Assembly (NCBI RefSeq): GCF_036231355.1
Contig: NZ_CP109496.1
Coordinates: 3,100,001 to 3,164,000, forward strand
DNA: 64,000 nt
Direction of reading: 5' to 3'
Source of the DNA: Streptomyces sp. NBC_01431
GTDB taxonomy: Bacteria; Actinomycetota; Actinomycetes; Streptomycetales; Streptomycetaceae
Below, piece by piece: positions 36,541 to 46,799 of this stretch. The translations under genes and the position numbers were made by a program. The notes beneath the pieces were generated by a model that was given only the letters and a program-made list of their open reading frames with translations, ran no database searches and was not told the DNA's origin. The stretch's first letter is position 1. Each line of letters starts with the position of its first letter.

Positions 36541-36744
36541 GCCCGCATCGGGCCCCGTACTGCTCAAGTTACTGATCAAGGTTGACGACTCGCCCCTGCT
36601 GACCTGCGTTGATGCAGTTCTAGCGGTTTATGTCCTCCCCCTGGGGCACGGGAATTGTTAGGCTCGTGGTTTCGCCCACCCGACAAGGCACATGCTTGTG
36701 GGTAGGGCGATGCTTTGTATTCCCAGTACCGACGAGGAGCACCT

Positions 36745-37242
36745 GTGACCCAGACCAGCGACAACGTCACCTGGCTGACCCAGGAGGCGTACAACCAGCT
36801 CAAGGCCGAGCTGGAGTACCTGTCTGGTCCCGCGCGCACGGAGATCGCCGTAAAGATCGCGGCGGCCCGTGAGGAGGGTGACCTCCGGGAGAACGGCGGG
36901 TACCACGCGGCCAAGGAGGAGCAGGGCAAGATGGAGCTCCGGGTGCGCCAGCTGACCCAGCTCCTGGAACACGCCAAGGTCGGCGAGGCCCCCGCCGCGG
37001 ACGGCGTGGTGGCCCCCGGCATGCTCGTCACGATCGCCTTCGACGGCGACGAGGACGACACCCTGGAGTTCCTGATGGCCTCGCGGGAGTACGCCTCGAC
37101 GGAGATCGAGACCTACTCGCCGCAGTCGCCGCTCGGCTCGGGCGTGAACGGCAAGAAGGTCGGCGAGGACGCCGAGTACGAGCTGCCCAACGGCAAGAAG
37201 GCATCGGTGAAGATCCTCGCGGCCGTCCCCTTCACCGGCTGA
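36745..37242 (+). CDS. greA: transcription elongation factor GreA
   Basis: A 165-aa protein from GTG 36745 behind GAGGAG. The N-terminal coiled coil carries the acidic tip AAAREEGDLRENGGYHAAKEEQ, which enters the RNA polymerase secondary channel. The C-terminal FKBP-like domain contains SPQSPLGSGVNGKKVGD-type sequence. GreA rescues backtracked polymerase by stimulating transcript cleavage. It is monocistronic, with a hairpin at 37265-37294. Confidence 0.97.
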   Translation: MTQTSDNVTWLTQEAYNQLKAELEYLSGPARTEIAVKIAAAREEGDLRENGGYHAAKEEQGKMELRVRQLTQLLEHAKVGEAPAADGVVAPGMLVTIAFDGDEDDTLEFLMASREYASTEIETYSPQSPLGSGVNGKKVGEDAEYELPNGKKASVKILAAVPFTG

Positions 37243-37264
37243 CGCCCGCCCCACCTACGACCAG

Positions 37265-37294
37265 GCCCCCGGCCGCCTTCGAGCGACCGGGGGC
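37265..37294. terminator. greA terminator
   Basis: GCCCCCGG (37265-37272) pairs with CCGGGGGC (37287-37294), 23 bp past the greA stop. Confidence 0.7.
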
Positions 37295-37348
37295 TTCGTC
37301 GTGCCCGTACGGGGTCGGGCGGTGGCCCGAGCCCCTGGAGTCAGGGCA

Positions 37349-38193
37349 TCAGCCGCCTGCCCGCCGGTACTTGCGGACCGCGAGGGTGCGGAAGACCAGC
37401 AGGATCAGCACCGACCACAGCACGGAAGCGAGGACCGCGTGCTGCATGGGCCAGGCGTCCGGGGTCTTGAAACCGGGCGGCAGGTTGCCGAACAGCTCCC
37501 TGGCCGCCTGGACCGTGGTGCTGAACGGGTTCCACTCCGCGATGTGCCGGAAGAAGGTCGGCAGGTTGTTGGAGTCCACGAAGGCGTTGGAGATGAACGT
37601 CAGCGGGAACAGCCAGATGAGCCCACCGGAGGTGGCCGCCTCGGGGGTGCGCACGGTGAGACCGATCAGGGCGCCGATCCACGAGAACGCGTACCCGAGC
37701 AGGAGCAGCAGCGCGAACGCGCCGAGCGCCTTCGGGATGCCGTTGTGGGTGCGCCAGCCGATCAGCAGGGCGACCCCGGCCAGGACCACCAGGGTCACGG
37801 CGGTCTGCGCCAGGTCGGCCAGGGTGCGTCCGGTCAGGACCGCGCCGCGGGCCATGGGCAGCGAGCGGAAGCGGTCGATGAGGCCCTTGTGCATGTCGTC
37901 GGCGATGCCGGCGCCGGCTCCGGCGGTCGCGAAGGTGACGGTCTGCGCGAAGATGCCGGCCATCAGGAACTCGCGGTAGCTCTGCTGGGAGAGCGAGCCC
38001 CCGACCTGGATGGAACCGCCGAAGACATAGGTGAACAGCACCACGAACATGATCGGCTGGATCAGGCCGAACAGGACGATCTCGGGAATCCGCTTCATGC
38101 GGATCAGGTTCCGCTGGGCGACCACGAGCGAGTCCCGGACGGATCCGCCGATGCCGTCGGCGCGCGGCGCGGGCACGGTGTCGGTGATGGCGC

Positions 38194-38197
<4 letters not shown>
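37349..38197 (-). CDS. ABC-2 type permease (DrrB-like)
   Basis: A 282-aa protein with six membrane segments and the ABC-2 signature region around VLFGLIQPIMFVVLFTYVFGGSI (early) and PEAATSGGLIWLFPLTFISNAFVDS (late). Its ATG overlaps the stop of the ATPase gene by 4 bp. With that ATPase it forms an exporter resembling DrrAB of anthracycline producers. The substrate is unknown and no biosynthetic cluster is nearby, so a general drug or lipid exporter is more likely than self-resistance. Confidence 0.9.
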
Positions 38198-39207
<1,010 letters not shown>

Positions 39208-39397
39208 GTTGAGTACCCCCAGTTTTGGGTGTGACTTCCTGGACAAATCCTAGGTTTTCCGGGCACTGGCACCCGGTCAGTCGTTGTACGCAGCCACACC
39301 GTAACGCGATACATCGCGTCCTGTCAGCCGTATTTCGCACGGCCTTCCCCCAGATCCCCGGGAGGTCCCCGCCGCCGCCCGACGCGCGGCACACGGC

Positions 39398-40627
39398 TCA
39401 GCCCAGGACGGTGTAGCCCGCCTCCCGCAGCGCCGACGCGACCTCCGCACAGTGCTCCGGGCCCTTCGTCTCCAGGTGCAACTCCACTTCCACCTCGGTG
39501 AGTCCGAGCCGCGGATCGGTCCGTACGTGGCTCACATCGAGAACATTGGCATCCAGCACTGACAATTCCCCGAGCAGTGAGGCCAGCACCCCGGGGCGGT
39601 CGGTCAGACGAAGCCGCAGCGACAGATAGCGGCCCGCCGCCGACATGCCGTGCCGCAGGATGCGCTGCATCAGGAGCGGGTCCACGTTGCCGCCCGACAG
39701 CACCGCGACCACCGGCCCACCGAACGCCTCGGGCTCGGTCAGGATCGCCGCCACCGGGCTCGCCCCGGCCGGCTCCACCACCAGCTTGGCCCGCTCAAGG
39801 CAGAGCAGCAGCGCACTGGACAGGGCGTCCTCCGAAACCGTACGCACTTCATCGACCAGCTCGCTGACCAGTGCGAACGTGATGTCACCGGGCCGCCCCA
39901 CCTTGATGCCGTCGGCCATCGTCGCAGCCGTTTCGATCGCGACCGGATGCCCGGCGGCCAGCGAGGGCGGATACGCGGCGGCGGCCGCCGCCTGCACCCC
40001 GACGATCCTGACGTCCGGCCGCAGCGCCTTCACCGCGACCGCGATCCCGGCCGCGAGCCCGCCCCCGCCGAGGCCCACCACGATGGTGCGCACCTCCGGG
40101 CACTGCTCCAGGATCTCCAGGCCCACCGTGCCCTGCCCCGCGATGATGTCCGGGTGGTCGAAGGGGTGGATGAACACCGCGCCGGTCTCGCGCGCGTACG
40201 CCTCGGCGGCGGCCATCGTCTCGTCGACGACCGTGCCGTGCAGAATCACCTCCGCGCCGTACTGCCGGGTCGCGGCGACCTTCGGCAGCGGAGCTCCGAT
40301 CGGCATGAACACCGTCGAGTGCACGCCGAGCAGCGAAGAGGCCAGGGCCACGCCCTGCGCGTGGTTGCCCGCGCTCGCGGCGACCACCCCGGCCGCCCGC
40401 TCCTCGGGACGCAGCCCGGAGATCCGCACGTAGGCGCCGCGCAATTTGAAGGAACCGGTGCGCTGGAGGTTCTCGCACTTGAGGTGGACCGGGGAGCCCA
40501 CCAGCGACGACAGGTGGCGGGAGCCTTCCATGGCGGTGGTGCGGGCCACCCCCGACAACATCTTCTGCGCGCCGCGGATGTCATCGAGGATGAGGTGGTG
40601 CAAGGGGCCAGACGTACTGAAGCTCAT
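39398..40627 (-). CDS. ilvA: threonine ammonia-lyase with C-terminal ACT domain
   Basis: A 409-aa protein. The PLP lysine sits in QRTGSFKLRGAY (about residue 60), the glycine-rich phosphate loop is VVGLGGGGLAAG, and SAGNHAQGVA is the substrate loop. The last 75 residues form a single ACT-type domain (LRLRLTDRPGVLASLLGEL), as in the short, biodegradative-like threonine deaminases of actinobacteria. It makes 2-oxobutyrate from threonine for isoleucine synthesis or catabolism. It is divergent from a MarR gene. Confidence 0.92.
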   Translation of the reverse strand: MSFSTSGPLHHLILDDIRGAQKMLSGVARTTAMEGSRHLSSLVGSPVHLKCENLQRTGSFKLRGAYVRISGLRPEERAAGVVAASAGNHAQGVALASSLLGVHSTVFMPIGAPLPKVAATRQYGAEVILHGTVVDETMAAAEAYARETGAVFIHPFDHPDIIAGQGTVGLEILEQCPEVRTIVVGLGGGGLAAGIAVAVKALRPDVRIVGVQAAAAAAYPPSLAAGHPVAIETAATMADGIKVGRPGDITFALVSELVDEVRTVSEDALSSALLLCLERAKLVVEPAGASPVAAILTEPEAFGGPVVAVLSGGNVDPLLMQRILRHGMSAAGRYLSLRLRLTDRPGVLASLLGELSVLDANVLDVSHVRTDPRLGLTEVEVELHLETKGPEHCAEVASALREAGYTVLG

Positions 40628-40782
40628 GACCTCCAGTCTCGCAGCTCACGCCCCTTGCGGCCGTTGGGATCCCGAGGCACCGGGTACTCGTTCACAGGTT
40701 TGTGCACCGCCGGTACGTATGGCCCCCGAGCCGCGTACTCTTTCCCCCACCACACCGACACCCGCACGAGAGAGCCCCGGCC

Positions 40783-41286
40783 ATGCCCCCAGTTCAGGAC
40801 ATGACTCCCCCGCTTGACCCCGGTCTCCTCGATGCCCTCCAGCACCAGGTGGCCGTGTTCGCGCGCCGTGCCGAACAGACCCGTCTCGGCGGCGTCGGCC
40901 AGGTCCGCAACTCGATGGACCGGGCCGCGTACCTGCTCCTCAACCGGCTGGACCTGGAAGGCCCGATGGGCGTCAAGGCGCTCGCCGCGGGCATGGGGAT
41001 CGACTCCTCGACCGTGACCCGCCAGGTCGCGCCCCTCGTCGACACCGGCCTGGTCCGGCGCACCTCGCATCCCGAGGACGGGCGGGCCGTCGTGCTCCAG
41101 CTGACGCCGCGCGGCCAGGCCCGCCTCGAAGAGGTCCGCTCCTCGCGGCGCGAGCTGATGGCGCAGGTCACCGACGGCTGGACGGAGCAGGAGCGCGAGT
41201 CGTTCTGCTCCCTGCTGACGCGCTTCAACGGCGCCCTTGCGAGCCGGCAGGCGGCGGCCCAGGAGCCGTCCGCGCCGACCTCTTGA
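40783..41286 (+). CDS. MarR-family transcriptional regulator
   Basis: A 167-aa protein from ATG 40783; ATG 40801 is an alternative. The winged helix is complete: LDLEGPMGVKALAAGMGIDSSTVTRQVAPLVDTGLVRRTSHPEDGRAVVLQLT contains the recognition helix SSTVTRQV and the wing D-R-A. It is divergent from ilvA (155 bp apart) and upstream of the sigma-like pair; its targets are unknown. Confidence 0.9.
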   Translation: MPPVQDMTPPLDPGLLDALQHQVAVFARRAEQTRLGGVGQVRNSMDRAAYLLLNRLDLEGPMGVKALAAGMGIDSSTVTRQVAPLVDTGLVRRTSHPEDGRAVVLQLTPRGQARLEEVRSSRRELMAQVTDGWTEQERESFCSLLTRFNGALASRQAAAQEPSAPTS

Positions 41287-41310
41287 CCCGGGGCTCGCGC
41301 CTGCCCTCAT

Positions 41311-41829
41311 ATGAGGCTCATGCGCGAGCGGCGCTCCACCCAACACCGCCGCCGCACCCGGGAGTTCGAGACATTCGTGGCGGGCGCGGGCGGCCGGCTG
41401 CTGCACGCCGCCACCCTGCTGACCGCCGAACACCCCGACGCCAACCCGCGCGCCCAACACCTGCTGACCGCCGCCCTGGCCGAGACGTACGCCCGCTGGC
41501 CCCGGCCGCACGGTGAGGACCCCTACGACCGCACCCGCCAGGAACTCGCCGCCCGTTTCGCCCGCGCGGCCTGGCGATACCACCGGCCGGGAGCCCGCCC
41601 CCGGGGGCTGTTGGCCCGGCTGACCCCGCAGGAACGGCTCATCCTCGTACTGCGCCTGTACGAGGGGGTCGCCGAGGAGCAGACGGCCGCCCTCGTCGGC
41701 CTCCCGGCCGACCGGGTGCGCGCGATCTACACCCGGGCGATCGCCACGATGCGCAGCACCCCTCCCGCGGTCCGGGCCCCGGGGGCGGCCCCCACGGGCG
41801 GGCCCGGCGAACGGGAGGGCGCCCCGTGA
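41311..41829 (+). CDS. compact sigma-70-like (ECF-type) factor
   Basis: A 172-aa protein. Region 2-like sequence occupies about 19-70 (FVAGAGGRLLHAATLLTAEH, AETYARWPRP) and region 4 lies at about 103-145 (LTPQERLILVLRLYEGVAEE, GLPADRVRAIYTRAI). Region 2 is divergent, so whether it still binds core polymerase is open. The stop overlaps the next start (GTGA). With the downstream membrane protein it looks like a miniature sigma/anti-sigma pair. Confidence 0.65.
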   Translation: MRLMRERRSTQHRRRTREFETFVAGAGGRLLHAATLLTAEHPDANPRAQHLLTAALAETYARWPRPHGEDPYDRTRQELAARFARAAWRYHRPGARPRGLLARLTPQERLILVLRLYEGVAEEQTAALVGLPADRVRAIYTRAIATMRSTPPAVRAPGAAPTGGPGEREGAP

Positions 41830-42086
41830 ACACCTACGACCGCAAGGCCGCCGAGGTCCGCCGCCTCCTGGAAGCCGGCGCCCATCCCGTCGTACCCGCC
41901 GAACTCGCCGCCAGGGCAGTTGAGTTGGGGCTGCGGATGCTGCACCGCCGCCGCGTCGTGCGGCGCGCGCTGTGGCTGCTGCTCGCGGCGGCGGCGATCG
42001 CCTTCCTGGTCTGGGCCTCGATGGCCCGGCCCTGGGTGGTGCCGCCTTCCACGGTGACGCCACCCGTCGAAGGGCTGCGGGGCTGA
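41826..42086 (+). CDS. small membrane protein, possible anti-sigma partner
   Basis: An 86-aa protein from GTG 41826, overlapping the sigma-like gene by 4 bp. A cytoplasmic basic/helical part (KAAEVRRLLEAGAHPVVPAELAARAVELGLRM) precedes one membrane helix (about 48-66) and a short outer tail. There is no zinc-binding anti-sigma motif. The coupling to the sigma-like gene suggests a membrane tether or anti-sigma role (inference). Confidence 0.6.
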   Translation: MNTYDRKAAEVRRLLEAGAHPVVPAELAARAVELGLRMLHRRRVVRRALWLLLAAAAIAFLVWASMARPWVVPPSTVTPPVEGLRG

Positions 42087-42107
42087 GGGCTGAGGTCCGG
42101 TGTGGGC

Positions 42108-43271
42108 CTAGCCCAGCGCCTGCTGGAGGTCGGCGAGCAGGTCGTCCGCGTTCTCGATGCCCACCGAGACCCGCACCAGGTCCGCCGGCACCTCAAGGGC
42201 GGAGCCCGCGACGCTGGCGTGCGTCATACGGCCCGGGTGCTCGATCAGCGACTCGACACCGCCGAGGGACTCGCCGAGCGTGAACAGCTTCGTACGGTTG
42301 CAGACCTCGACCGCCGCCTGCTCGCCGCCCTCGACGCGGAAGGAGACCATGCCGCCGAAGGCGCGCATCTGCTTGGCGGCGACGTCGTGGCCCGGGTGCT
42401 CGGGCAGTCCCGGGTACAGGACCTGGGTGACCTTGGCGTGCCGGGTCAGCATCTCGGCGACCTTGCCCGCGTTCTCGCTGTGGCGGTCCATGCGCACCGG
42501 CAGCGTCTTGATGCCGCGCAGCACCAGCCACGAGTCGAAGGGCCCGGCGACGGCGCCCATCGCGTTCTGGTGGTACGCCAACTCCTCGCCGATCTCGGCC
42601 GAGTTGGTGACGAGCGCGCCGCCCACGACGTCGGAGTGCCCGCCCATGTACTTCGTGAGCGAGTGGACCACGATGTCCGCGCCGAGCGAGAGCGGCTGCT
42701 GGAGGTAGGGGCTGGCGAAGGTGTTGTCGACGACGAGCCGGGCACCGGCGTCGGAGGCGACCTGGGCCACCGCCGCGATGTCGGTGATGCCGAGCAGCGG
42801 GTTGGAGGGCGTCTCGACCCAGATGACCTTCGTACGGTCGGTGACGGCGGCCCGTACCGATGCCGGGTCGGAGGTGTCGGCGACCGACCACTCGACGCCC
42901 CAGCGCGAGACGACCTTCGCGAACAGGCGGAAGGTGCCGCCGTAGGCGTCGTTCGGGATCACCACGTGGTCGCCGGGCGCGAGCAGCGTACGCAGCAGGC
43001 AGTCCTCAGCGGCGAGACCGGAGGCGAAGGCGAGGCCGCGCCGGCCGCCTTCCAGCGCCGCCAGGTTCTCTTCGAGGGCGGTCCGGGTCGGGTTGGCGCT
43101 GCGGCTGTACTCGTAGCCGCCGCGCAGACCGCCGACGCCGTCCTGCTTGTAGGTGGAGACCTGGTAGATCGGGGGGACGACCGCACCGGTCAGCGGATCC
43201 GCGGTGTTCCCGGCATGGATCGCGATGGTCTCGAAGTTCTTGACCGCGTCGTCTGCGTGCTTGTGGCTCAT
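42108..43271 (-). CDS. metB: cystathionine gamma-synthase/lyase family enzyme
   Basis: A 387-aa Cys/Met-metabolism PLP enzyme. The PLP lysine lies in VHSLTKYMGGHSDV. YEYSRSANPTRTALEENLAALEGG and WVETPSNPLLGITDIAAV are typical motifs, and the C-terminus has SLGGVESLIEHPGRMTHAS. The sequence cannot settle synthase versus lyase (transsulfuration direction); the usual Streptomyces annotation is cystathionine gamma-synthase. It is divergent from the 368-aa TPR-like protein. Confidence 0.88.
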   Translation of the reverse strand: MSHKHADDAVKNFETIAIHAGNTADPLTGAVVPPIYQVSTYKQDGVGGLRGGYEYSRSANPTRTALEENLAALEGGRRGLAFASGLAAEDCLLRTLLAPGDHVVIPNDAYGGTFRLFAKVVSRWGVEWSVADTSDPASVRAAVTDRTKVIWVETPSNPLLGITDIAAVAQVASDAGARLVVDNTFASPYLQQPLSLGADIVVHSLTKYMGGHSDVVGGALVTNSAEIGEELAYHQNAMGAVAGPFDSWLVLRGIKTLPVRMDRHSENAGKVAEMLTRHAKVTQVLYPGLPEHPGHDVAAKQMRAFGGMVSFRVEGGEQAAVEVCNRTKLFTLGESLGGVESLIEHPGRMTHASVAGSALEVPADLVRVSVGIENADDLLADLQQALG

Positions 43272-43341
43272 GCCCCCAGAGCCTAGTTCGTCGCAACTCC
43301 GGGTTCGTCATATCCGGGCGCGGTCTGGTTCGCTGGTGGTC

Positions 43342-44448
43342 ATGGAGATTCTGTGGACCCTGTTCGCGCTGTGTCTGCTCGTCGCGATCGTGAGCCGGCT
43401 CGCGTTCCGCCGCCGCGGCGGCATCCAGCTGGCCCGGCCCGGTGAGCCGGACGCCGCGGACCCGGCGGCCTACGACTTCGTACGCCAGGAGGAGCTGGAC
43501 GTCCGCCTGCCCGGCCCCGACCAGGATCTCCTCGACGTGCTCGCGGTGGTGCAGACGACGCAGGACTGGAAGCCGGCCGCGCGCCTCCTCGCCGAGACGC
43601 CCAAGGAGGGCGAGCGGCGCTGGCAGCGCGTGCAGGCCTTCGCGGGCGCGGCCTCCCTCGAACTCGCCCAGCGTCCCGGCGTCGGCGGGGCGTGGCTGCG
43701 TACCTGGCGCTCACAGGCTCCGAAGGACGCGGGGGCCGCGCAGGTCCACGCGGAGTTCCTGGTGCAGCAGGCCTGGCGGTCCTCGTCCGCGCACCGGGAG
43801 GACTTCCGCATCATCCTGGAGGAGGCCCGCACGGTCTGTGGCGAGGCCGCGCTGCTCGCCCCGGGCGACCCGGTCCCGTACATCATCGAACTGGCCGTCG
43901 CCCGCGGACTCGGCTATCCCCGCCCGGAGTTCGACCAGTTGTGGGCCAAGGTCATGGACCGCGCCCCGCACCACATGGGGGCGCACCTCGCGGCCCTGCA
44001 CTACCACTGCGAGAAGTGGCACGGCTCGCGGCAGCAGGCCGACGAGTTCGCGACGGCGTCCGCGGCGCGCGCGCCGCACGGCTCGCTGCTCGCCGCGCTC
44101 CCCCTGTTCGCGGTGTACGAGCACCTCCCCGAAGTCGTCATCGTGAGCGACTTCTACCGCACGGCGGTGGTCAGCCGCGCCATGGAGGGCGCCCTGCACG
44201 CCGCCCACCAGGCCCGCCCCGACGACCCGGTCCTGCCCCACGTCCGCCACCTGCTCGCCCTGTTCCTGGTACGCGCCGAACGCTGGGCGGAATCGATGGA
44301 CCAGTTCGTGGCCCTGGACGGCTATGTGGGGGCCGTCCCATGGACAGTCTGCGAAGACCCGGCGGAAAGCTACGCACTGTGCCGGGCCCTGGCGGTGGCG
44401 GGCTACGAGGCGAACGGCGGAAGCCCGGCGACGCTGCGGCGGCCGTAG
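43342..44448 (+). CDS. hypothetical protein with N-terminal membrane anchor and helical-repeat domain
   Basis: A 368-aa protein from ATG 43342. One membrane helix (MEILWTLFALCLLVAIVSRLAF) is followed by a long all-helical cytoplasmic region resembling TPR-type repeats. Typical segments are SLELAQRPGVGGAWLR and HLLALFLVRAERWAESMDQF. No catalytic motif is seen. It could be a scaffold. It stands alone between metB and msrA. Confidence 0.7.
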   Translation: MEILWTLFALCLLVAIVSRLAFRRRGGIQLARPGEPDAADPAAYDFVRQEELDVRLPGPDQDLLDVLAVVQTTQDWKPAARLLAETPKEGERRWQRVQAFAGAASLELAQRPGVGGAWLRTWRSQAPKDAGAAQVHAEFLVQQAWRSSSAHREDFRIILEEARTVCGEAALLAPGDPVPYIIELAVARGLGYPRPEFDQLWAKVMDRAPHHMGAHLAALHYHCEKWHGSRQQADEFATASAARAPHGSLLAALPLFAVYEHLPEVVIVSDFYRTAVVSRAMEGALHAAHQARPDDPVLPHVRHLLALFLVRAERWAESMDQFVALDGYVGAVPWTVCEDPAESYALCRALAVAGYEANGGSPATLRRP

Positions 44449-44639
44449 GGGCGGGGGCGGGGGGTGATGGCTGGGCGCGCCGGGGGCCGGGGGAGAGATT
44501 TCTGCGGCCCCGGGGCCGCGCCGCCGCTTGTGGGTGGCCGTGGCGCAGGAGGCCTGGCCCCCGACGGCGACGGGTGGCCGGAATCTCCGGGGCCGTCCGT
44601 ACGTTCCCCTAGGCATCCACACTTTCCGAGGAGCCCCCG

Positions 44640-45341
44640 ATGATCTTCGGCCGCCGCACGCCCGAGCTGCCCACCCCCGAGCAGGCCCTCAAAGGCCGCC
44701 CGGAGCCCGAGTTCACCGTCCCCTCCCGGCACACCGTGCTGGGCAACCCGCTGGTCGGCCCGTACCCCGAGGGGCTTGAGGTCGCGGACTTCGGGATGGG
44801 CTGCTTCTGGGGAGCCGAGCGCAAGTTCTGGCAGACCCCGGGGGTGTGGACGACGCTGGTCGGCTACCAGGGCGGGAGCACGGTGAACCCCGCGTACGAG
44901 GAGGTCTGCTCGGGTCTGACCGGGCACACCGAGGCGGTCCGGGTGGTGTACGACCCGGCACTCGTCTCGTACGAGCAGCTCCTGAAGGTGTTCTGGGAGA
45001 ACCACGACCCGACGCAGGGCTTCCGCCAGGGCAACGACGTGGGCACCCAGTACCGCTCGGCGATCTACACCCACTCCCCGGCCCAGGCCGCCACGGCCCA
45101 GTCCTCCCGCGAGGCCTACCAGAAGGTACTGACCGCCTCGGGCCACGGCACGATCACGACCGAGCTGCTGCCTGCACAGGGGCGCCCGTTCTATGCCGCG
45201 GAGCCTTATCACCAGCAGTATCTGGACAAGAATCCGGCGGGGTACTGCGGAATCGGGGGGACGGGGGTCAAGCTGGGTGACCCGTTCGAGACGAACTGGG
45301 GGGCGTCCTGCCCGACGGGGATCGCTCCCGCCGACGACTGA
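44640..45341 (+). CDS. msrA: peptide methionine sulfoxide reductase A
   Basis: A 233-aa protein with the catalytic motif MGCFWGAE (about residue 54), the substrate loop [18 protein letters not shown] and the C-terminal resolving cysteine region GYCGIGGTG. An N-terminal extension of about 45 residues ([17 protein letters not shown]) is usual in Streptomyces. MsrA reduces the S-epimer of methionine sulfoxide. It is a single gene; the accessory patch begins directly after it. Confidence 0.96.
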   Translation: MIFGRRTPELPTPEQALKGRPEPEFTVPSRHTVLGNPLVGPYPEGLEVADFGMGCFWGAERKFWQTPGVWTTLVGYQGGSTVNPAYEEVCSGLTGHTEAVRVVYDPALVSYEQLLKVFWENHDPTQGFRQGNDVGTQYRSAIYTHSPAQAATAQSSREAYQKVLTASGHGTITTELLPAQGRPFYAAEPYHQQYLDKNPAGYCGIGGTGVKLGDPFETNWGASCPTGIAPADD

Positions 45342-45433
45342 CCTGGCCGAGCAACCGCCAAGCCGTGATCAGCTCGCTCCCCGCAACCAATCCGGAGACA
45401 AGCCGTACAGCACGGCCTGGCAAGCCCTGCGGT

Positions 45434-45814
45434 ATGCATATGGCCGAGAACTCACAGTGGCACCTCTTGCCAGGCTGGGACCCACCGCTCCGCCAGCTGG
45501 GCGAGAAACCTGCCGACTGGGAGCGCCGAAGCTGGAAGTACACGCGCCCGTCCGGCCACGGCTTCGAGGATGACAAACACGACTATTACCGCGCGTGGAA
45601 ACGCGGAGAGAAGCCAACCGTCCTGACCAGTAAGGGCAATCCCACTTACACAACCAGCAACGGCGCCCACCACTGGGCGCACGCTTCTCCCGCCCGTGGA
45701 TGGATGGAACCTCCGCCGGACATGCCGTTCGCTTTATGGTCAGTGATCGCCGCTCGCCTCGTACCCTTCGTGCCCGTGGAGTTCGTCATGGGTCACATTG
45801 CTACACCCTCGTAG
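45434..45814 (+). CDS. hypothetical protein in accessory patch
   Basis: About 126 aa from ATG 45434; ATG 45440 and GTG 45365 are alternatives and none has a clear ribosome site. The protein is rich in Trp, His and Pro (WHLLPGWDPPLRQL, SGHGFEDDKHDYYRAWKRG). Many codons end in A or T (tca, cca, aaa, aca, tta), unlike neighbouring genes, including a TTA codon at 45734-45736. The composition suggests transfer from a lower-GC source. I recognise no family. Confidence 0.45.
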   Translation: MHMAENSQWHLLPGWDPPLRQLGEKPADWERRSWKYTRPSGHGFEDDKHDYYRAWKRGEKPTVLTSKGNPTYTTSNGAHHWAHASPARGWMEPPPDMPFALWSVIAARLVPFVPVEFVMGHIATPS

Positions 45815-45862
45815 GGACGGGGGTCTCCTACCCGGTGGGGGTGGCCGGGGCATAGGGCTCCG

Positions 45863-46334
45863 GTGCGCACAACCTCGTACCGGCTGCGCGGCCCCACCTG
45901 GGGCATCGCCATCGACCTCACGGCGGGGCCGACACCAATGACGGCGCCTGTGCCCGGCAGCGTGCGGGTCGGCGAAAGGACGTGGCTCGACACGGCACCC
46001 GTCCTCCACCGGCCGCCCGGGGACCGCTCCGGGCTGCGACTGACGCCGGACGAGATCGGCTGGCTCCGCCGGGGGTTTGCCCTGATCGGGGACGAGATCG
46101 AAGCGGTCCTGCCCGCCGGGGGCCGCACTGTGGTGACGGTCCACCGCGTGCTGTTCGGAGTGCGACTACCAGCCGGAGGGCCTCGCCGCGGCGGTCGTCC
46201 AGTGGGCCCAGGAGGAATTCGGCGTACCCGCACCCGCTCTCGGCGTCTGCTTCGATCGCGACGCGAACCGGTTCGTGTACATGTGGCCCGCGCCGGTCGG
46301 CCGTCCGCTTCCTGGAGTACGTGAGGGCGCGTAG
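45863..46334 (+). pseudogene. frameshifted hypothetical gene
   Basis: The frame from GTG 45863 codes MRTTSYRLRGPTWGIAIDL...GRTVVTVHRVLF and then degenerates into an Arg/Pro-rich shadow. From about 46148 another frame continues a sensible protein: SECDYQPEGLAAAVVQWAQE, EFGVPAPALGVCFDRDANRF, ending at TAG 46334. The junction reads ttcggag where ttctcggag would restore the frame, so loss of one TC pair is the simplest explanation. The repaired protein would be about 157 aa. It may be a real pseudogene or an assembly error. The function is unknown. Confidence 0.65.
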
Positions 46335-46435
46335 AGGGGTGATGTTCCGCGCCGGGCAGTCCCGCGGGGCCCGGTCGCGGGCGGGCGCGGGGGTCAATTG
46401 CCTGCGACAGCGATTCGGCCCGAGAGGCGGCAGGC

Positions 46436-46642
46436 GTGAGCGATCCGAGGACGACGATGGGTGACCCGGTGCAACTGGCGCTGCCGCATGCCTCGCCACA
46501 GCCCGCGAAAGGGTGCGCGGTGTGCGCGGAGATGGTCGTGCGGCGCCGGGCCGCGCGGGACCGGGGGGACTTCTCCGCGGTCACGGATGCCGATGTGGAA
46601 ATCCGGCACCACCCCCACCCCGCCCGGCGGCGACGCCACTGA
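46436..46642 (+). CDS. small hypothetical protein of Streptomyces accessory cassettes
   Basis: A 68-aa protein from GTG 46436. It contains a CAVCAEMV double-cysteine motif and the pattern DFSAVTDADVEIRHHPH. Short proteins with this layout commonly follow the type of gene that is frameshifted just upstream, often near HTH regulators; this is from memory. No regulator is present here, so the cassette appears incomplete. Confidence 0.6.
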   Translation: MSDPRTTMGDPVQLALPHASPQPAKGCAVCAEMVVRRRAARDRGDFSAVTDADVEIRHHPHPARRRRH

Positions 46643-46799
46643 CTCCGGCTCGGGGCGGGCGGCACGTCGGCACGGCCCCGGCCCCGGGTCCGCGCCCGGC
46701 AACCGGACAGCACGGTGTCCGAGTACGCCGGGCACCCCCCAACGGCGGTAGCCCGATATTCGCTGGCCACGCCCCGTTCGGCCACGCCACTCTTCCCCC

